A DNA stretch of 64,000 bases from an uncultured Clostridia bacterium (GTDB lineage: Bacteria; Bacillota; Clostridia; Lachnospirales; Lachnospiraceae), in NCBI GenBank assembly GCA_945992055.1, contig CAMFVG010000110.1:1-64000 (forward strand), in the 5' to 3' direction. Below, piece after piece: positions 34,974 through 43,585 of this stretch. Numbering within the stretch: position 1 is the first letter of the stretch; every line of letters begins with the position of its first letter. Below the pieces are notes generated by a model. The model was not told the origin of the DNA and searched no databases. It saw nothing but the letters and a program-made list of their open reading frames with translations. The position numbers and the translations under genes are program-made.

Positions 34974-36371
34974 TCATTTCCAAATCTCACACAATATCTC
35001 TGTTGCTTTTACAATATCCTTTTCACTGATATTTGCATATCCCAACAAAATGGTTGCATGCTTCTGATCGCAACTGCCCGTATTATATTTTGACAACCCA
35101 TACACTTTGATGCGATGTTCTTTTGCCAAAGAAATCAATTCTTCCTCTGTTCTTCCATCCGTAAAATGCAACAACAAATGTACTCCTGCATGTTCACCTG
35201 TGATGCGACACTGATTCATTAGTGGCTTGAGATTGGCAAGCAGTATATCATGTCTTCCCTTGTACAATGCTCTCATTTTGTTAAGATGTCGCTCAAAATG
35301 TCCCTTCTCCATAAATCTTTGCACAACGCATTGATCCACTTTAGAAACGGTACAACTCAAAAATTCGCACTGTTTGTGATACGCTTCAATTAAAGGCTTT
35401 GGAAGAACCATATAACTCACTCGAATTGCCGGTGCAATGGATCTGGAAAAGGTGCCCAGATAAATCACTTTCCCATTTGCATCATACCCTTGCAATGCCG
35501 GAATCGGTTTCCCTTTATAGCGAAATTCACTATCGTAATCATCTTCAATAATATAGCGTTCTTCTGATTCTACTGCCCATTTCAACAGTTCCAATCTTCG
35601 TTTTATCGGCATTACAATCCCCAACGGATATTGATGCGATGGCATCACATATGCAAGATTCGCTCCAGACTCGCGCAATTTGTTTACTTGCATTCCATAC
35701 TGATCCATATCCACTGTTGTAACTTCATATGAAAGTTTTTCAAAAAGTCGATATGCTTGCTTGTAAGTCGGCGTTTCAAACGCGATCTTTTGATTTTTGC
35801 CAAAGATCATGCCTAGCAACATCAAAAGGTATTCATTTCCGGCACCCACAACAATCTGATCTACTGTACAATTCACACCCCTGGCCTGGTGCAAATAATT
35901 CTGAATGGCATATCGAAAATCCTCTTCTCCCTGGGAATCGCCACTCTTAAATAGCTCCGACCTATCATCTATTAAAATTTCCTTAGATATTTTTCTCCAA
36001 ATATTGTATGGAAAGCTATAAAGATCAATCCCATTAGGGTTGAAATCATAATCATACTTTTTCGTTTCTTTCCCACGAACCTTCGAATATTTTTCACCGG
36101 AAAAATTCTGACGATATACTCCTTCCAATTCCGAAACATAATATCCTTTTCGTGGCATAGTCTCGATGAACCCTTCCGAGAGCAACTGTTCATAAGCCAT
36201 TTCAACAGTGCTGCGGCTTACTTCCAAATATTGTGCCAGCGCTCTTGTGGAAGGCAACTTCTCCCCACAGGACATTCTTGCAGAACAAATATCATCTTTG
36301 ATGTATTGATAAATCTGTTCATACAACGGTATATGTAGTTTTTCATTTAAATTAATTGTTAATTCATTCAT
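34974..36371 (-). CDS. MocR/PdxR-type GntR regulator with an aminotransferase-like domain
   Basis: 465 residues. N-terminal winged HTH of the GntR family (about 8-78: PLYEQIYQYIKDDICSARM, SRSTVEMAYEQLLSEGF), then a class I aminotransferase-like domain with VGAGNEYLLMLLG, YVMPSHQYPLG and IEDDYDSEFRY. The segment that normally carries the PLP lysine reads GTFSRSIAPAIRVSYM, with Arg (codon AGA) in its place. The protein may bind PLP only non-covalently or sense something else. No pdxS/pdxT or gab genes lie next to it, so its target is unknown; the gene stands between glnS and cls. Confidence 0.9.
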   Translation of the reverse strand: MNELTINLNEKLHIPLYEQIYQYIKDDICSARMSCGEKLPSTRALAQYLEVSRSTVEMAYEQLLSEGFIETMPRKGYYVSELEGVYRQNFSGEKYSKVRGKETKKYDYDFNPNGIDLYSFPYNIWRKISKEILIDDRSELFKSGDSQGEEDFRYAIQNYLHQARGVNCTVDQIVVGAGNEYLLMLLGMIFGKNQKIAFETPTYKQAYRLFEKLSYEVTTVDMDQYGMQVNKLRESGANLAYVMPSHQYPLGIVMPIKRRLELLKWAVESEERYIIEDDYDSEFRYKGKPIPALQGYDANGKVIYLGTFSRSIAPAIRVSYMVLPKPLIEAYHKQCEFLSCTVSKVDQCVVQRFMEKGHFERHLNKMRALYKGRHDILLANLKPLMNQCRITGEHAGVHLLLHFTDGRTEEELISLAKEHRIKVYGLSKYNTGSCDQKHATILLGYANISEKDIVKATEILCEIWK

Positions 36372-36383
36372 ATATTGCCCTAT

Positions 36384-36416
36384 TAAAACAGGGACAAAAG
36401 ACTGCTCTTTTGCCCC
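36384..36416 (-). terminator. Probable terminator of glnS
   Basis: Minus-strand stem GGGGCAAAAGA with TCTTTTGTCCC (one mismatch), 4-nt loop, then TGTTTTAAT. It lies in the 50-nt gap between glnS and the regulator gene; the T-run is interrupted, so some readthrough is likely. Confidence 0.65.
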
Positions 36417-36423
36417 CTAAGAT

Positions 36424-38091
36424 TTAGTTTGGTAATTTAAATGAGCTCTTCAATGAAACAATGCGGTTAAACACCAACGCATCAGGCTTGGAATCTTTTG
36501 CATCCACGCAGAAATAACCATTTCTTACGAATTGGAAACTATCATAAGCCTTGACTCCATCAAAACTCGGCTCTAAATAGCAGTTCTTGAGCACAGTCAA
36601 AGAATTCGGATTCAAATTAAGAGAACCATCTTCTTTATTATAAACTCCTTTTTCTTCATCTACAATGTTTTCATACAGACGCACTTCTGCTTTCGTTGCA
36701 TACGGCGCCGGAACCCAATGAATCGTTCCTTTCACTTTACGTCCGGTAAATCCTGTACCACATTTTGTCTCCGGATCATAAGTACAATGAATCTCTGTTA
36801 CTTTCCCGCTTTCGTCCTTCACGAAACTTTCACATTTCACAAAATATGCATGCATCAAACGCACTTCATTTCCCGGGAACAATCGGAAATATTTCTTCGG
36901 AGGTTCTTCCATAAAGTCCTCTCTGTCAATGTATAATTCTCTACAGAATGGAACTTTTCTAAAACCTAATTCCTCATTCTCAAGATTGTTTGCAACATCC
37001 AAATATTCAACCTGTCCTTCCGGATAGTTATCAATAATCAACTTGATCGGATCAAGAACGGCCATCATACGCGGCTTCTTCATCTTCAAATCTTCACGAA
37101 TACAATATTCAAGCATGGCATAATCAACGGAACTGTTGCTCTTTGACACACCACACAGTTCAACAAACATTTTTAAAGATTCCGGTGTAAATCCACGTCT
37201 TCGAAGTGCTGCAATGGAAACGAGTCTCGGATCATCCCATCCGTCCACAATGCCTTCTTCTACTAGTTTCTTAATATATCTCTTACCTGTTACAACATTG
37301 GTCAAATACAATTTTGCAAATTCAATCTGTCTAGGTGCCGGATTAAACTCACACTCTTTTACTACCCAATCATAAAGCGGTCTATGGTCTTCAAATTCCA
37401 AGGTGCAAATGGAATGCGTAATCTTTTCTACTGCATCCTCTATTGGATGCGCAAAATCATACATTGGATAAATGCACCATTTGTCTCCTGTGTTATGGTG
37501 AGTCATATGTGCCACACGATAAATAATAGGGTCACGCATGTTGATATTTGGTGAAGCCATATCAATCTTTGCACGAAGCACCCTTTCGCCATCCTCAAAC
37601 TTGCCGTCTTTCATAGCTTCAAAAAGCTCCAGATTTTCTTCTACAGTACGTTCACGGAACGGACTATTCTTACCAGGCTCTGTAAGTGTTCCTCTGTATT
37701 CACGGATTTCTTCCGGTGAAAGATCACAAACATAAGCTTTGCCTTTTTTAATCAGCTTTACAGCACACTCGTACATTACTTCAAAATAATCAGAAGCAAA
37801 GAACAAATTATCCTTCCAATCCGCTCCCAACCATTGTATATCTTCTTTGATTGACTCTACAAATTCAATCTTTTCTTTTGTTGGATTGGTATCGTCAAAA
37901 CGCATATGAAACTTTCCATTGTATTTTTGTGCCAATCCATAGTTTAATAAAATAGATTTGGCATGTCCGATATGAAGATATCCATTCGGTTCCGGAGGAA
38001 ATCTGGTACACACGGTGTCATACACACCATCTCTTAAATCTTTTTCAATCTCTTGCTCTATAAAATTTTTTGAAACTACTTCTTTTTCCAT
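36424..38091 (-). CDS. glnS: Glutaminyl-tRNA synthetase
   Basis: Charges tRNA-Gln directly; class I synthetase. 555 residues from ATG 38091 (GGAGG 6 nt upstream). Catalytic [17 protein letters not shown] near residue 30, [10 protein letters not shown]-like [14 protein letters not shown], and [21 protein letters not shown]. The loop where E. coli has VMSKRKL reads [11 protein letters not shown], so the KMSKS signature is degenerate. GlnRS is not universal in Firmicutes, many of which use the GatCAB route, so its presence is a lineage trait. Confidence 0.96.
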   Translation of the reverse strand: MEKEVVSKNFIEQEIEKDLRDGVYDTVCTRFPPEPNGYLHIGHAKSILLNYGLAQKYNGKFHMRFDDTNPTKEKIEFVESIKEDIQWLGADWKDNLFFASDYFEVMYECAVKLIKKGKAYVCDLSPEEIREYRGTLTEPGKNSPFRERTVEENLELFEAMKDGKFEDGERVLRAKIDMASPNINMRDPIIYRVAHMTHHNTGDKWCIYPMYDFAHPIEDAVEKITHSICTLEFEDHRPLYDWVVKECEFNPAPRQIEFAKLYLTNVVTGKRYIKKLVEEGIVDGWDDPRLVSIAALRRRGFTPESLKMFVELCGVSKSNSSVDYAMLEYCIREDLKMKKPRMMAVLDPIKLIIDNYPEGQVEYLDVANNLENEELGFRKVPFCRELYIDREDFMEEPPKKYFRLFPGNEVRLMHAYFVKCESFVKDESGKVTEIHCTYDPETKCGTGFTGRKVKGTIHWVPAPYATKAEVRLYENIVDEEKGVYNKEDGSLNLNPNSLTVLKNCYLEPSFDGVKAYDSFQFVRNGYFCVDAKDSKPDALVFNRIVSLKSSFKLPN

Positions 38092-38131
38092 AGTAGCCCT
38101 CCTCAAAATCAAGTCTCTACATTATCTAATA

Positions 38132-38160
38132 ATTTTATCACAAAATGCAAAAATGAACAA
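38132..38160 (-). promoter_or_regulatory. Promoter of glnS
   Basis: Minus-strand TTGTTC, 17-bp spacer, TAAAAT, with a TG one base before the -10 (extended -10). Confidence 0.7.
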
Positions 38161-38181
38161 GTATTGTCGAAGAAGTTATAT

Positions 38182-38210
38182 AAAAATAAGACACTGCAAT
38201 GCAGTGTCTC
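38182..38210 (-). terminator. Terminator after tRNA-Thr
   Basis: Stem AGACACTGC/GCAGTGTCT with a 3-nt loop and TTATTTTTA on the minus strand, 10 nt after the tRNA end. Confidence 0.9.
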
Positions 38211-38219
38211 TCACTCAAA

Positions 38220-38292
38220 AGCTGTTGGCGGGACTTGAACCCGTGACCTCCGCCTTACCAAGGCGACGCGCTACCGACTGCGCCACAACAGC
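38220..38292 (-). tRNA. tRNA-Thr (anticodon GGT)
   Basis: 73 nt on the minus strand. Acceptor GCTGTTG pairs with CAACAGC. The D-arm contains GCGCAGTCGGTAGCGC; anticodon stem TCGCC/GGCGG encloses loop TTGGTAA, anticodon GGT reading ACC; T-arm ACGGGTTCAAGTCCCGT-like. CCA not encoded. Lies 28 nt after the sigH stop with its own promoter overlapping sigH. Confidence 0.93.
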
Positions 38293-38317
38293 CTACTGTC
38301 TTTGACAGTCCTCTAAT

Positions 38318-38346
38318 ATACTACAATACGTTTGATAGAATGTCAA
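38318..38346 (-). promoter_or_regulatory. Promoter of tRNA-Thr, overlapping the sigH 3' end
   Basis: Minus-strand TTGACA, 17-bp spacer, TAGTAT. The -35 box and spacer are inside the last sigH codons. Confidence 0.83.
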
Positions 38347-38941
38347 ACACTTTCTGTTTAATTCTTTGTAGGGCATTATCGATTGATTTCGGGCTTTTGT
38401 CCAACAATTTTGCAATCGAACGATAATCCTCTCCCATCAAATGTAAATGCAGAACTCTTCCTTCAAATGCACTCAATCTCTGACTTAATTCCTGTTCTAT
38501 CGTATGAAAATATTCTTTGTCCAGGAACAAATCTTCCGGATTGTTATCTTTATTATTCTGAAGTTGATCAATCAGTGGCGTCTGGCGTTCCTCTACACTC
38601 TCATCACCAACAGCATATAACGACACATAGGAATTGAGTGGCATGTGTTTCTGCCTTTGCGACAACTTAATGGCCGTGTACATCTGTCTGGACACACATA
38701 AGTCTGCAAAGCTTGCAAAAGACATGTCCTGCTTCAAATCATAGTCACGGACTGCTTTAAACAGGCCAATCATTCCTTCTTGAATCAGATCGTCATTCTC
38801 TCCGCCAAGTAAAAACATTGCTTTTGCTTTCTTTTTGACCAAAAACTTGTATTTATCTACAATAAAATCTGTAATTTCAGATTCCCCTTCACGCAATTTC
38901 CGGATCAATTGTTCATCCGCCATCGTTTCAAATTTCTTCAT
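38321..38941 (-). CDS. sigH: RNA polymerase sigma-H factor (stage 0 sporulation, Spo0H)
   Basis: Transition-state sigma factor that drives early sporulation genes. 206 residues, normal size. Region 2 contains NDDLIQEGMIGLFKAVRDYD and MSFASFADLCVSRQMYTAI; region 4 has LSAFEGRVLHLHLMGEDYRSIAKLLDKSPKSIDNALQRIKQK. The start lies 1 nt after the rlmB stop and lacks a good ribosome site, so translation is probably coupled. Context cysS-mrnC-rlmB-sigH matches the Bacillus locus, except that no rae1/yacP gene is present between rlmB and sigH. Confidence 0.94.
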   Translation of the reverse strand: MKKFETMADEQLIRKLREGESEITDFIVDKYKFLVKKKAKAMFLLGGENDDLIQEGMIGLFKAVRDYDLKQDMSFASFADLCVSRQMYTAIKLSQRQKHMPLNSYVSLYAVGDESVEERQTPLIDQLQNNKDNNPEDLFLDKEYFHTIEQELSQRLSAFEGRVLHLHLMGEDYRSIAKLLDKSPKSIDNALQRIKQKVFDILSNVL

Positions 38942-38942
38942 A

Positions 38943-39695
38943 CTATTTTAAACGTTGTCTCACGATTTCATATGCTAACACACCCGTTGCCACAGATGCA
39001 TTCAAAGAATCGATATCACCTTTCATAGGAATAGATGCGATAAAATCACATTTTTCTTTCACAAGGCGCCCTACACCTTCACCTTCGTTTCCAACAACCA
39101 ATCCAATCGGTCCGGTCAAGTTCAGACGATACATGGACTCTCCACCCATATCAGCACAAACAAACCAAAGACCTTTTTCTTTTAATTCCTCCATGGTTTT
39201 TGCCAGATTGGTCACTTTCACAACAGGCGTGTAATTGATTGCCCCTGCAGAAGTTTTTGCAACCGTTGCCGTAAGTCCCACCGCTCGCCTCTTGGGAATA
39301 ATCACGCCATGTGCACCTGCCAGATTTGCGGTACGAATAATAGCTCCTAAATTATGTGGGTCTTCAATGCCATCTAACAAAATCACAAATGGGTCTTCGC
39401 CTTTTGCCTCTGCCAGCAGAAAAATATCTTCCAATTCTGAATACTCATACGCTGCCGCATAAGCAATTACGCCTTGATGTTTTTTTGTCTCCGACAACTG
39501 ATCTAAGCGTTCTTTTGAAACAAAATTCAGAATAGTATCATGTTTTTTTGCTTCTCGCACAATAGTACGCACCGGCCCATCCTGGCATCCGTCTAATACA
39601 AACAGCTTATCTATCGGCTTTCCGGAACGAAATGCCTCTATGACCGCATTGCGCCCTTCTATTATCAAATTTTGAACCTTTACGTCCTCGTTCAT
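38943..39695 (-). CDS. rlmB: 23S rRNA (guanosine-2251-2'-O)-methyltransferase
   Basis: SpoU/TrmH family. 250 residues: N-terminal RNA-binding domain (IIEGRNAVIEAFRSGKPIDKL) and SPOUT methyltransferase domain with the three motifs LLDGIEDPHNLGAIIRTANLAG, GLVVGNEGEGVG and PMKGDIDSLNASVATGVLAYE. Sits 4 nt after mrnC in the cysS operon. Confidence 0.95.
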   Translation of the reverse strand: MNEDVKVQNLIIEGRNAVIEAFRSGKPIDKLFVLDGCQDGPVRTIVREAKKHDTILNFVSKERLDQLSETKKHQGVIAYAAAYEYSELEDIFLLAEAKGEDPFVILLDGIEDPHNLGAIIRTANLAGAHGVIIPKRRAVGLTATVAKTSAGAINYTPVVKVTNLAKTMEELKEKGLWFVCADMGGESMYRLNLTGPIGLVVGNEGEGVGRLVKEKCDFIASIPMKGDIDSLNASVATGVLAYEIVRQRLK

Positions 39696-39699
39696 ATTT

Positions 39700-40137
39700 C
39701 TATTCCCTTTCCAAACTATCCAATCCGATTTTCACTAAATCAATTAACCTTTTCCAGTCTTTTTTCAAATATAAATAACCTAAAAGAGCCTCAAATCCTG
39801 TTGCCCTTCGATAGTCAGTAATTGATTGATTCTTGGCCGGAGAAACCGATTTCGCATTCCGTCCCCGTTTATATATAGCACGCTCTTCCTCTGTCAGATG
39901 CTCCTGCATTACCCGCATCATCAAAGACTGCGTGGAGGCCTGTACCAAATTACTGGTGTCTTTATGGAGTTTATTTACCTGCTTGTTTCCATGGCTAATC
40001 ATGATATTTTTAATAATTAAATCAAATACACAATCTCCGATATACGCTAATGTAAGAGGCGAATACGTTTGTATATCCACCTCTTCCATTTGAAAAACTT
40101 CGCGCATGTATGAATCAAATTCTATGCTTTTCTCCAT
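39700..40137 (-). CDS. mrnC: Mini-ribonuclease 3
   Basis: RNase III-like endonuclease that matures 23S rRNA in Firmicutes. 145 residues with the catalytic TLAYIGDCVFDLIIKN near residue 28, HKDTSNLVQA and the second acidic site YRRATGFEALLGYLYL. It lacks a double-strand-binding domain, as expected. It overlaps cysS by 16 nt. Confidence 0.95.
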   Translation of the reverse strand: MEKSIEFDSYMREVFQMEEVDIQTYSPLTLAYIGDCVFDLIIKNIMISHGNKQVNKLHKDTSNLVQASTQSLMMRVMQEHLTEEERAIYKRGRNAKSVSPAKNQSITDYRRATGFEALLGYLYLKKDWKRLIDLVKIGLDSLERE

Positions 40138-41528
40138 TTTACTCCTTCACGGGTATCCTCTAAAATGATCCCTTTTTCTAATAATTCATTGCGAATTTCA
40201 TCTGCTCTTTGGAAGTTTCGTTCCTTTCTTGCCATTTGACGTTCCTCAATTAATTTTTCCACATCTTCAGCAAGAAGTTCCTCTTCTTTTTCTACAATAA
40301 GTCCCAAGACATCTGACAATTTTACAATAACTGCTCTTAAACCATCTACATATTCTTTGGAGCTTTCGCCATTTGCTGTTGTATTTGCATACTTTACAAG
40401 TTCAAACACTGAAGATACTGCATCGGCTGTATTAAAGTCATCCTCCATTGCATTTTCAAAGCTTGTTACAAATTCTTTCGTTTTTTCAAATGCTTCCTTT
40501 TCTTCCGCAGTCATAGTCTGTATTTCCACAGTGCCACTCAAGTATTTGAGATTTGACACAGCGGTAAGAATACGTTCCAAACCATTCTTGGATGCTTCCA
40601 TAAGGTCTGCGCTGAAATTCAATGGGCTACGATAATGAGCACTCAACATGAAGAAACGAAGTACCTGCAAATCATATTGCTCGCTAATCTCGCGGACTGT
40701 TCTAAAATTGCCGAGAGATTTTGACATCTTATGGTTGTCAATATTCAAAAACGCATTATGCATCCAATACTTTGCAAATTCTTTTCCATTTGCCGCTTCA
40801 CTTTGAGCAATCTCATTCTCATGATGTGGGAATACAAGATCCTCTCCACCTGCATGAATATCAATTTGCTCGCCTAAGTACTTTTTAGACATAACAGAAC
40901 ATTCTATATGCCATCCTGGACGACCGTCACACCACGGTGAATTCCATGCCGGTTCACCTTCTTTTTTCGGTTTCCAAAGCACAAAGTCTAAAGAATCCTC
41001 TTTCTCATCTTCTCCGGTTACCAAAAGTGAACGGCCACCAGACTGTAAATCATCTAAATTTTTATGCGATAATTTCCCGTAATCTTCAAATTTTCTGGTA
41101 CGGAAATACACTGTCCCATTCTTCTCATATGCATATCCGGTATCAATCAATTTCTGAATCATCTCAATCATTCCATCGATCTCTTCCGTAGCAAGTGGGT
41201 GTTTTGTAGCTGGTTTCACATTCATGCCTGCCATATCTTTTTTACATTCTTCAATGAACTGCTTGGATACCTCATCCGCTGTTCTTCCTTCCTCGATGGC
41301 CTTCTTGATAATTTTATCGTCCACATCTGTAAAGTTGGATACAAAATTAACATCATAACCTTTGTATTCAAAATATCTTCTTACAGTATCAAAAACAATC
41401 ATAGGTCTTGCATTTCCAATATGGATAAAGTTGTATACGGTCGGTCCGCATACATACATTTTAACCTTTCCTTCTTCTACCGGAACAAATTCCTCTTTTT
41501 TCATAGATAATGTGTTAAATACTTTCAT
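40122..41528 (-). CDS. cysS: Cysteinyl-tRNA synthetase
   Basis: Charges tRNA-Cys; class I, zinc-dependent. 468 residues from ATG 41528 (AAGGAGG 5 nt upstream). Signature YVCGPTVYNFIHIGNARPMI near the N-terminus with a zinc cysteine, GWHIECSVM, HHENEIAQSEAANG and the KMSKSLGN loop in NIDNHKMSKSLGNFRT. Controlled by a T-box leader with a cysteine specifier. First gene of cysS-mrnC-rlmB-sigH. Confidence 0.97.
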   Translation of the reverse strand: MKVFNTLSMKKEEFVPVEEGKVKMYVCGPTVYNFIHIGNARPMIVFDTVRRYFEYKGYDVNFVSNFTDVDDKIIKKAIEEGRTADEVSKQFIEECKKDMAGMNVKPATKHPLATEEIDGMIEMIQKLIDTGYAYEKNGTVYFRTRKFEDYGKLSHKNLDDLQSGGRSLLVTGEDEKEDSLDFVLWKPKKEGEPAWNSPWCDGRPGWHIECSVMSKKYLGEQIDIHAGGEDLVFPHHENEIAQSEAANGKEFAKYWMHNAFLNIDNHKMSKSLGNFRTVREISEQYDLQVLRFFMLSAHYRSPLNFSADLMEASKNGLERILTAVSNLKYLSGTVEIQTMTAEEKEAFEKTKEFVTSFENAMEDDFNTADAVSSVFELVKYANTTANGESSKEYVDGLRAVIVKLSDVLGLIVEKEEELLAEDVEKLIEERQMARKERNFQRADEIRNELLEKGIILEDTREGVKWRKA

Positions 41529-41564
41529 GATTACCTCCTTCATTGTATAAGTTTCCTATAAAGT

Positions 41565-41808
41565 AAAAAAACTTCGCCTCTAAAACTAGAGACGAAGTAT
41601 ATCCGCGGTTCCACTCTAATAAAGAAATTTCTTTCTTCACTCAAAACACGTAACGTGTGTCCTCCGTATCCGGTTACTTATAGTTCTCCGAATCAACTCC
41701 CGAATGCACTTCATATATTCTTTCCCCAAAATCGCTTTCAGCCGATGACGATTTCTCTCTGGCAGTTCCAAATATACTACTCTCTTCGTTCTCTGTCTTT
41801 ACCTATTT
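41565..41808 (-). promoter_or_regulatory. T-box leader of cysS (specifier UGC)
   Basis: On the minus strand the leader carries the T-box core AGAGTGGAACCGCGG (41603-41617), followed by the terminator stem ACTTCGTCTCTAG/CTAGAGGCGAAGT-like and seven T (41565-41598). In stem I the specifier region reads GAAGTGCATTC with TGC at 41706-41708, a cysteine codon, matching the gene. Uncharged tRNA-Cys should favour the antiterminator and expression of cysS. Confidence 0.92.
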
Positions 41809-41815
41809 CCTATTC

Positions 41816-41844
41816 AGTTTATTCAAATTTGAACCTTTTGTCAA
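41816..41844 (-). promoter_or_regulatory. Promoter of the T-box/cysS transcript
   Basis: Minus-strand TTGACA, 17-bp spacer, TAAACT, starting 3 nt after the upstream GNAT gene's stop codon. Confidence 0.87.
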
Positions 41845-41847
41845 CCT

Positions 41848-42699
41848 TTACACTACTTCATTCAGAAAAACTTTTTTACCTTGCAGATCCCGGATCATTT
41901 CCGGATGCAACACTTTCGCCATAATCATCGGTTTCTTTTCTGTCCCATAACCAACACACAACACTTCCTCTGTATCCGTTCTTGTTATATGAAAGATAGC
42001 CTGTCGAAGAATCTTCTCTTCGTAAAATAAAGGCTCACGAATTTCCTTCTTTTCTCCTGAAAAGAAACAAAACACCCCTTCTATTTTTTCATTACGTTTT
42101 GCTAAAAGAATGCCACCATTTTCACTTTGATGTTCTTCCAACAACGTTTGATAGTACCCTGTATCTCTCCAAGTAACAATATCTTTATCTTTCAAACAAG
42201 CATTTGCAAAAACTGCAATATCTTTACAATCTTGTTTGTCGGCAAGTACAAAGCAAATTTCACTATCTATTTCCCTTGTTCCCATAAATCGTCCGCTTTC
42301 CTGATTATATACAAATGTAAAGCCAAAGGGTTTATAGATATCCTCTGATGCCGGCATCAAAAATGTGAATGGTTCGTTTCTGTCTTTCATCACCTGCATG
42401 GCATGATTTAACAATTTTGCCATGAATCCTTTTCTACGATATCTTTCATCCGTAGCAACAGCAACAATATAATGTGTCTGATAAATCTGTTCCCCTATCC
42501 GCATTGTATATGGATTAAGATGAAGCATAGCTACAATCTCATCATTATCTTCTATCACATAAATCTCATTATCTCTAATTTTGACAGAATAATAATAATC
42601 TAAAAACTGCTCTGTGTCTTCTGTGAAAATTTCTTCCCAAAGTTTCCTGGTTTGAATATGCTCTTCTTTTTTTAACTTACGAACACTTCTATCTTTCAT
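41848..42699 (-). CDS. GNAT family N-acetyltransferase
   Basis: About 283 residues from ATG 42699, one base after the ispF stop (TAAGATG), so coupling is likely; the track start is an upstream TTG inside ispF. The GNAT core shows IVAMLHLNPYTM and the acetyl-CoA loop VAVATDERYRRKGFMAKLL near residue 85, then FLMPASEDIYKPFGF. The second half resembles the C-terminal portion of Eis-like two-domain acetyltransferases. Acceptor substrate unknown. Confidence 0.85.
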   Translation of the reverse strand: MKDRSVRKLKKEEHIQTRKLWEEIFTEDTEQFLDYYYSVKIRDNEIYVIEDNDEIVAMLHLNPYTMRIGEQIYQTHYIVAVATDERYRRKGFMAKLLNHAMQVMKDRNEPFTFLMPASEDIYKPFGFTFVYNQESGRFMGTREIDSEICFVLADKQDCKDIAVFANACLKDKDIVTWRDTGYYQTLLEEHQSENGGILLAKRNEKIEGVFCFFSGEKKEIREPLFYEEKILRQAIFHITRTDTEEVLCVGYGTEKKPMIMAKVLHPEMIRDLQGKKVFLNEVV

Positions 42700-42700
42700 C

Positions 42701-43243
42701 TTATTGTTTTCTACAACCTCCACAACCGGCACAACCTTCTTCCTCTTCAATCTTATAGCTTGTAAAATTAGTCAGTTTCTCAATGGCGCAGATTGCTTGT
42801 GAAGAAATCCCCTCTCCAGTTCCTGTGAAACCAAGCCCTTCCTCTGTGGTTGCCTTTATATTGATTTGGTCTAACTCAATACCAAGTACCTCTGACACAT
42901 TTTTTCTCATTTTTTCAATATGTGGTGCCATCTTCGGTCGTTGTGCAACAATGGTGGCATCAATATTCTCGATTACATAGAAATTTTCGTCTAAAATTTC
43001 ACCAACATGAGCAAGCAGTTTCAAACTGTCAGCACCTTTATACGCAGGGTCTGTATCCGGAAAATGTTTGCCTATATCACCAAACGCCGCTGCACCTAAG
43101 AGTGCATCCATAATAGCATGCACCAAAACATCTGCATCCGAATGACCTAAAAGCCCTTTCTCGTAAGGAATCTTGACTCCTCCGAGAATCAAATCTCTAC
43201 CTTCTACTAATTTATGCACATCGTATCCTAAACCAACTCTCAT
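42701..43243 (-). CDS. ispF: 2-C-methyl-D-erythritol 2,4-cyclodiphosphate synthase with a cysteine-rich C-terminal tail
   Basis: Step of the MEP isoprenoid pathway; trimer with zinc. Conserved [21 protein letters not shown] (metal DxH), [23 protein letters not shown] and [20 protein letters not shown] are complete within about 157 residues, the normal length. A further 23 residues follow, ending [15 protein letters not shown], with three cysteines at i, i+3 and i+6. The extra tail is in frame and clean of sequencing-type oddities. It is upstream of cysS as in the ispDF-cysS neighbourhood of Bacillus. Confidence 0.95.
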   Translation of the reverse strand: MRVGLGYDVHKLVEGRDLILGGVKIPYEKGLLGHSDADVLVHAIMDALLGAAAFGDIGKHFPDTDPAYKGADSLKLLAHVGEILDENFYVIENIDATIVAQRPKMAPHIEKMRKNVSEVLGIELDQINIKATTEEGLGFTGTGEGISSQAICAIEKLTNFTSYKIEEEEGCAGCGGCRKQ

Positions 43244-43304
43244 AAAAAACCTCTCTCTGATTCTTATAATAATTTAGTATATCACGTTTTCCTGTTGCTA
43301 TAAA

Positions 43305-43335
43305 GAAAAAAAGAGATTCAAATGAATCTCTTTTT
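43305..43335 (-). terminator. Terminator of the tRNA-Val/tRNA-Met transcript
   Basis: Stem AAAGAGATTC/GAATCTCTTT with a 4-nt loop and a T-run on the minus strand, immediately after tRNA-Met. Confidence 0.9.
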
Positions 43336-43337
43336 AG

Positions 43338-43411
43338 TAGCGGGAACTGGATTCGAACCAGCGACACTACGGGTATGAACCGTATGCTCTAGCCAACTGA
43401 GCTATCCCGCC
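43338..43411 (-). tRNA. tRNA-Met (anticodon CAT)
   Basis: 74 nt, minus strand: GGCGGGATAGCTCAGTTGG start, anticodon stem ACGG/CCGT region with loop TTCATAC (CAT), T-arm CTGGTTCGAATCCAG, discriminator A. G1 faces U72. Elongator-type sequence; a lysidine tRNA-Ile(CAT) is less likely. CCA not encoded. Confidence 0.88.
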
Positions 43412-43426
43412 ATATATTGATTGAAA

Positions 43427-43499
43427 TGGGACCAATAGGGCTCGAACCTATGACCCTCTGCTTGTAAGGCAGATGCTCTCCCAGCTGAGCTATGATCCC
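43427..43499 (-). tRNA. tRNA-Val (anticodon TAC)
   Basis: 73 nt, minus strand: GGGATCATAGCTCAGCTGGG start, anticodon stem TCTGC/GCAGA with loop CTTACAA (TAC), T-arm ATAGGTTCGAGCCCTAT, acceptor TGGTCCC with discriminator A. First of a two-tRNA transcript. Confidence 0.93.
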
Positions 43500-43535
43500 A
43501 TATATAAGCGGGCTGTTTTCGCAACCCGCTTTGCT

Positions 43536-43565
43536 AGTATACTATTATGTATCACTACTTGTCAA
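43536..43565 (-). promoter_or_regulatory. Promoter of the tRNA-Val/tRNA-Met transcript
   Basis: Minus-strand TTGACA, 18-bp spacer, TATACT. A 7-bp stem AAGCGGG/CCCGCTT occurs between the predicted start and tRNA-Val. Confidence 0.87.
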
Positions 43566-43585
43566 CACTTTTTGAAAAATATTTT

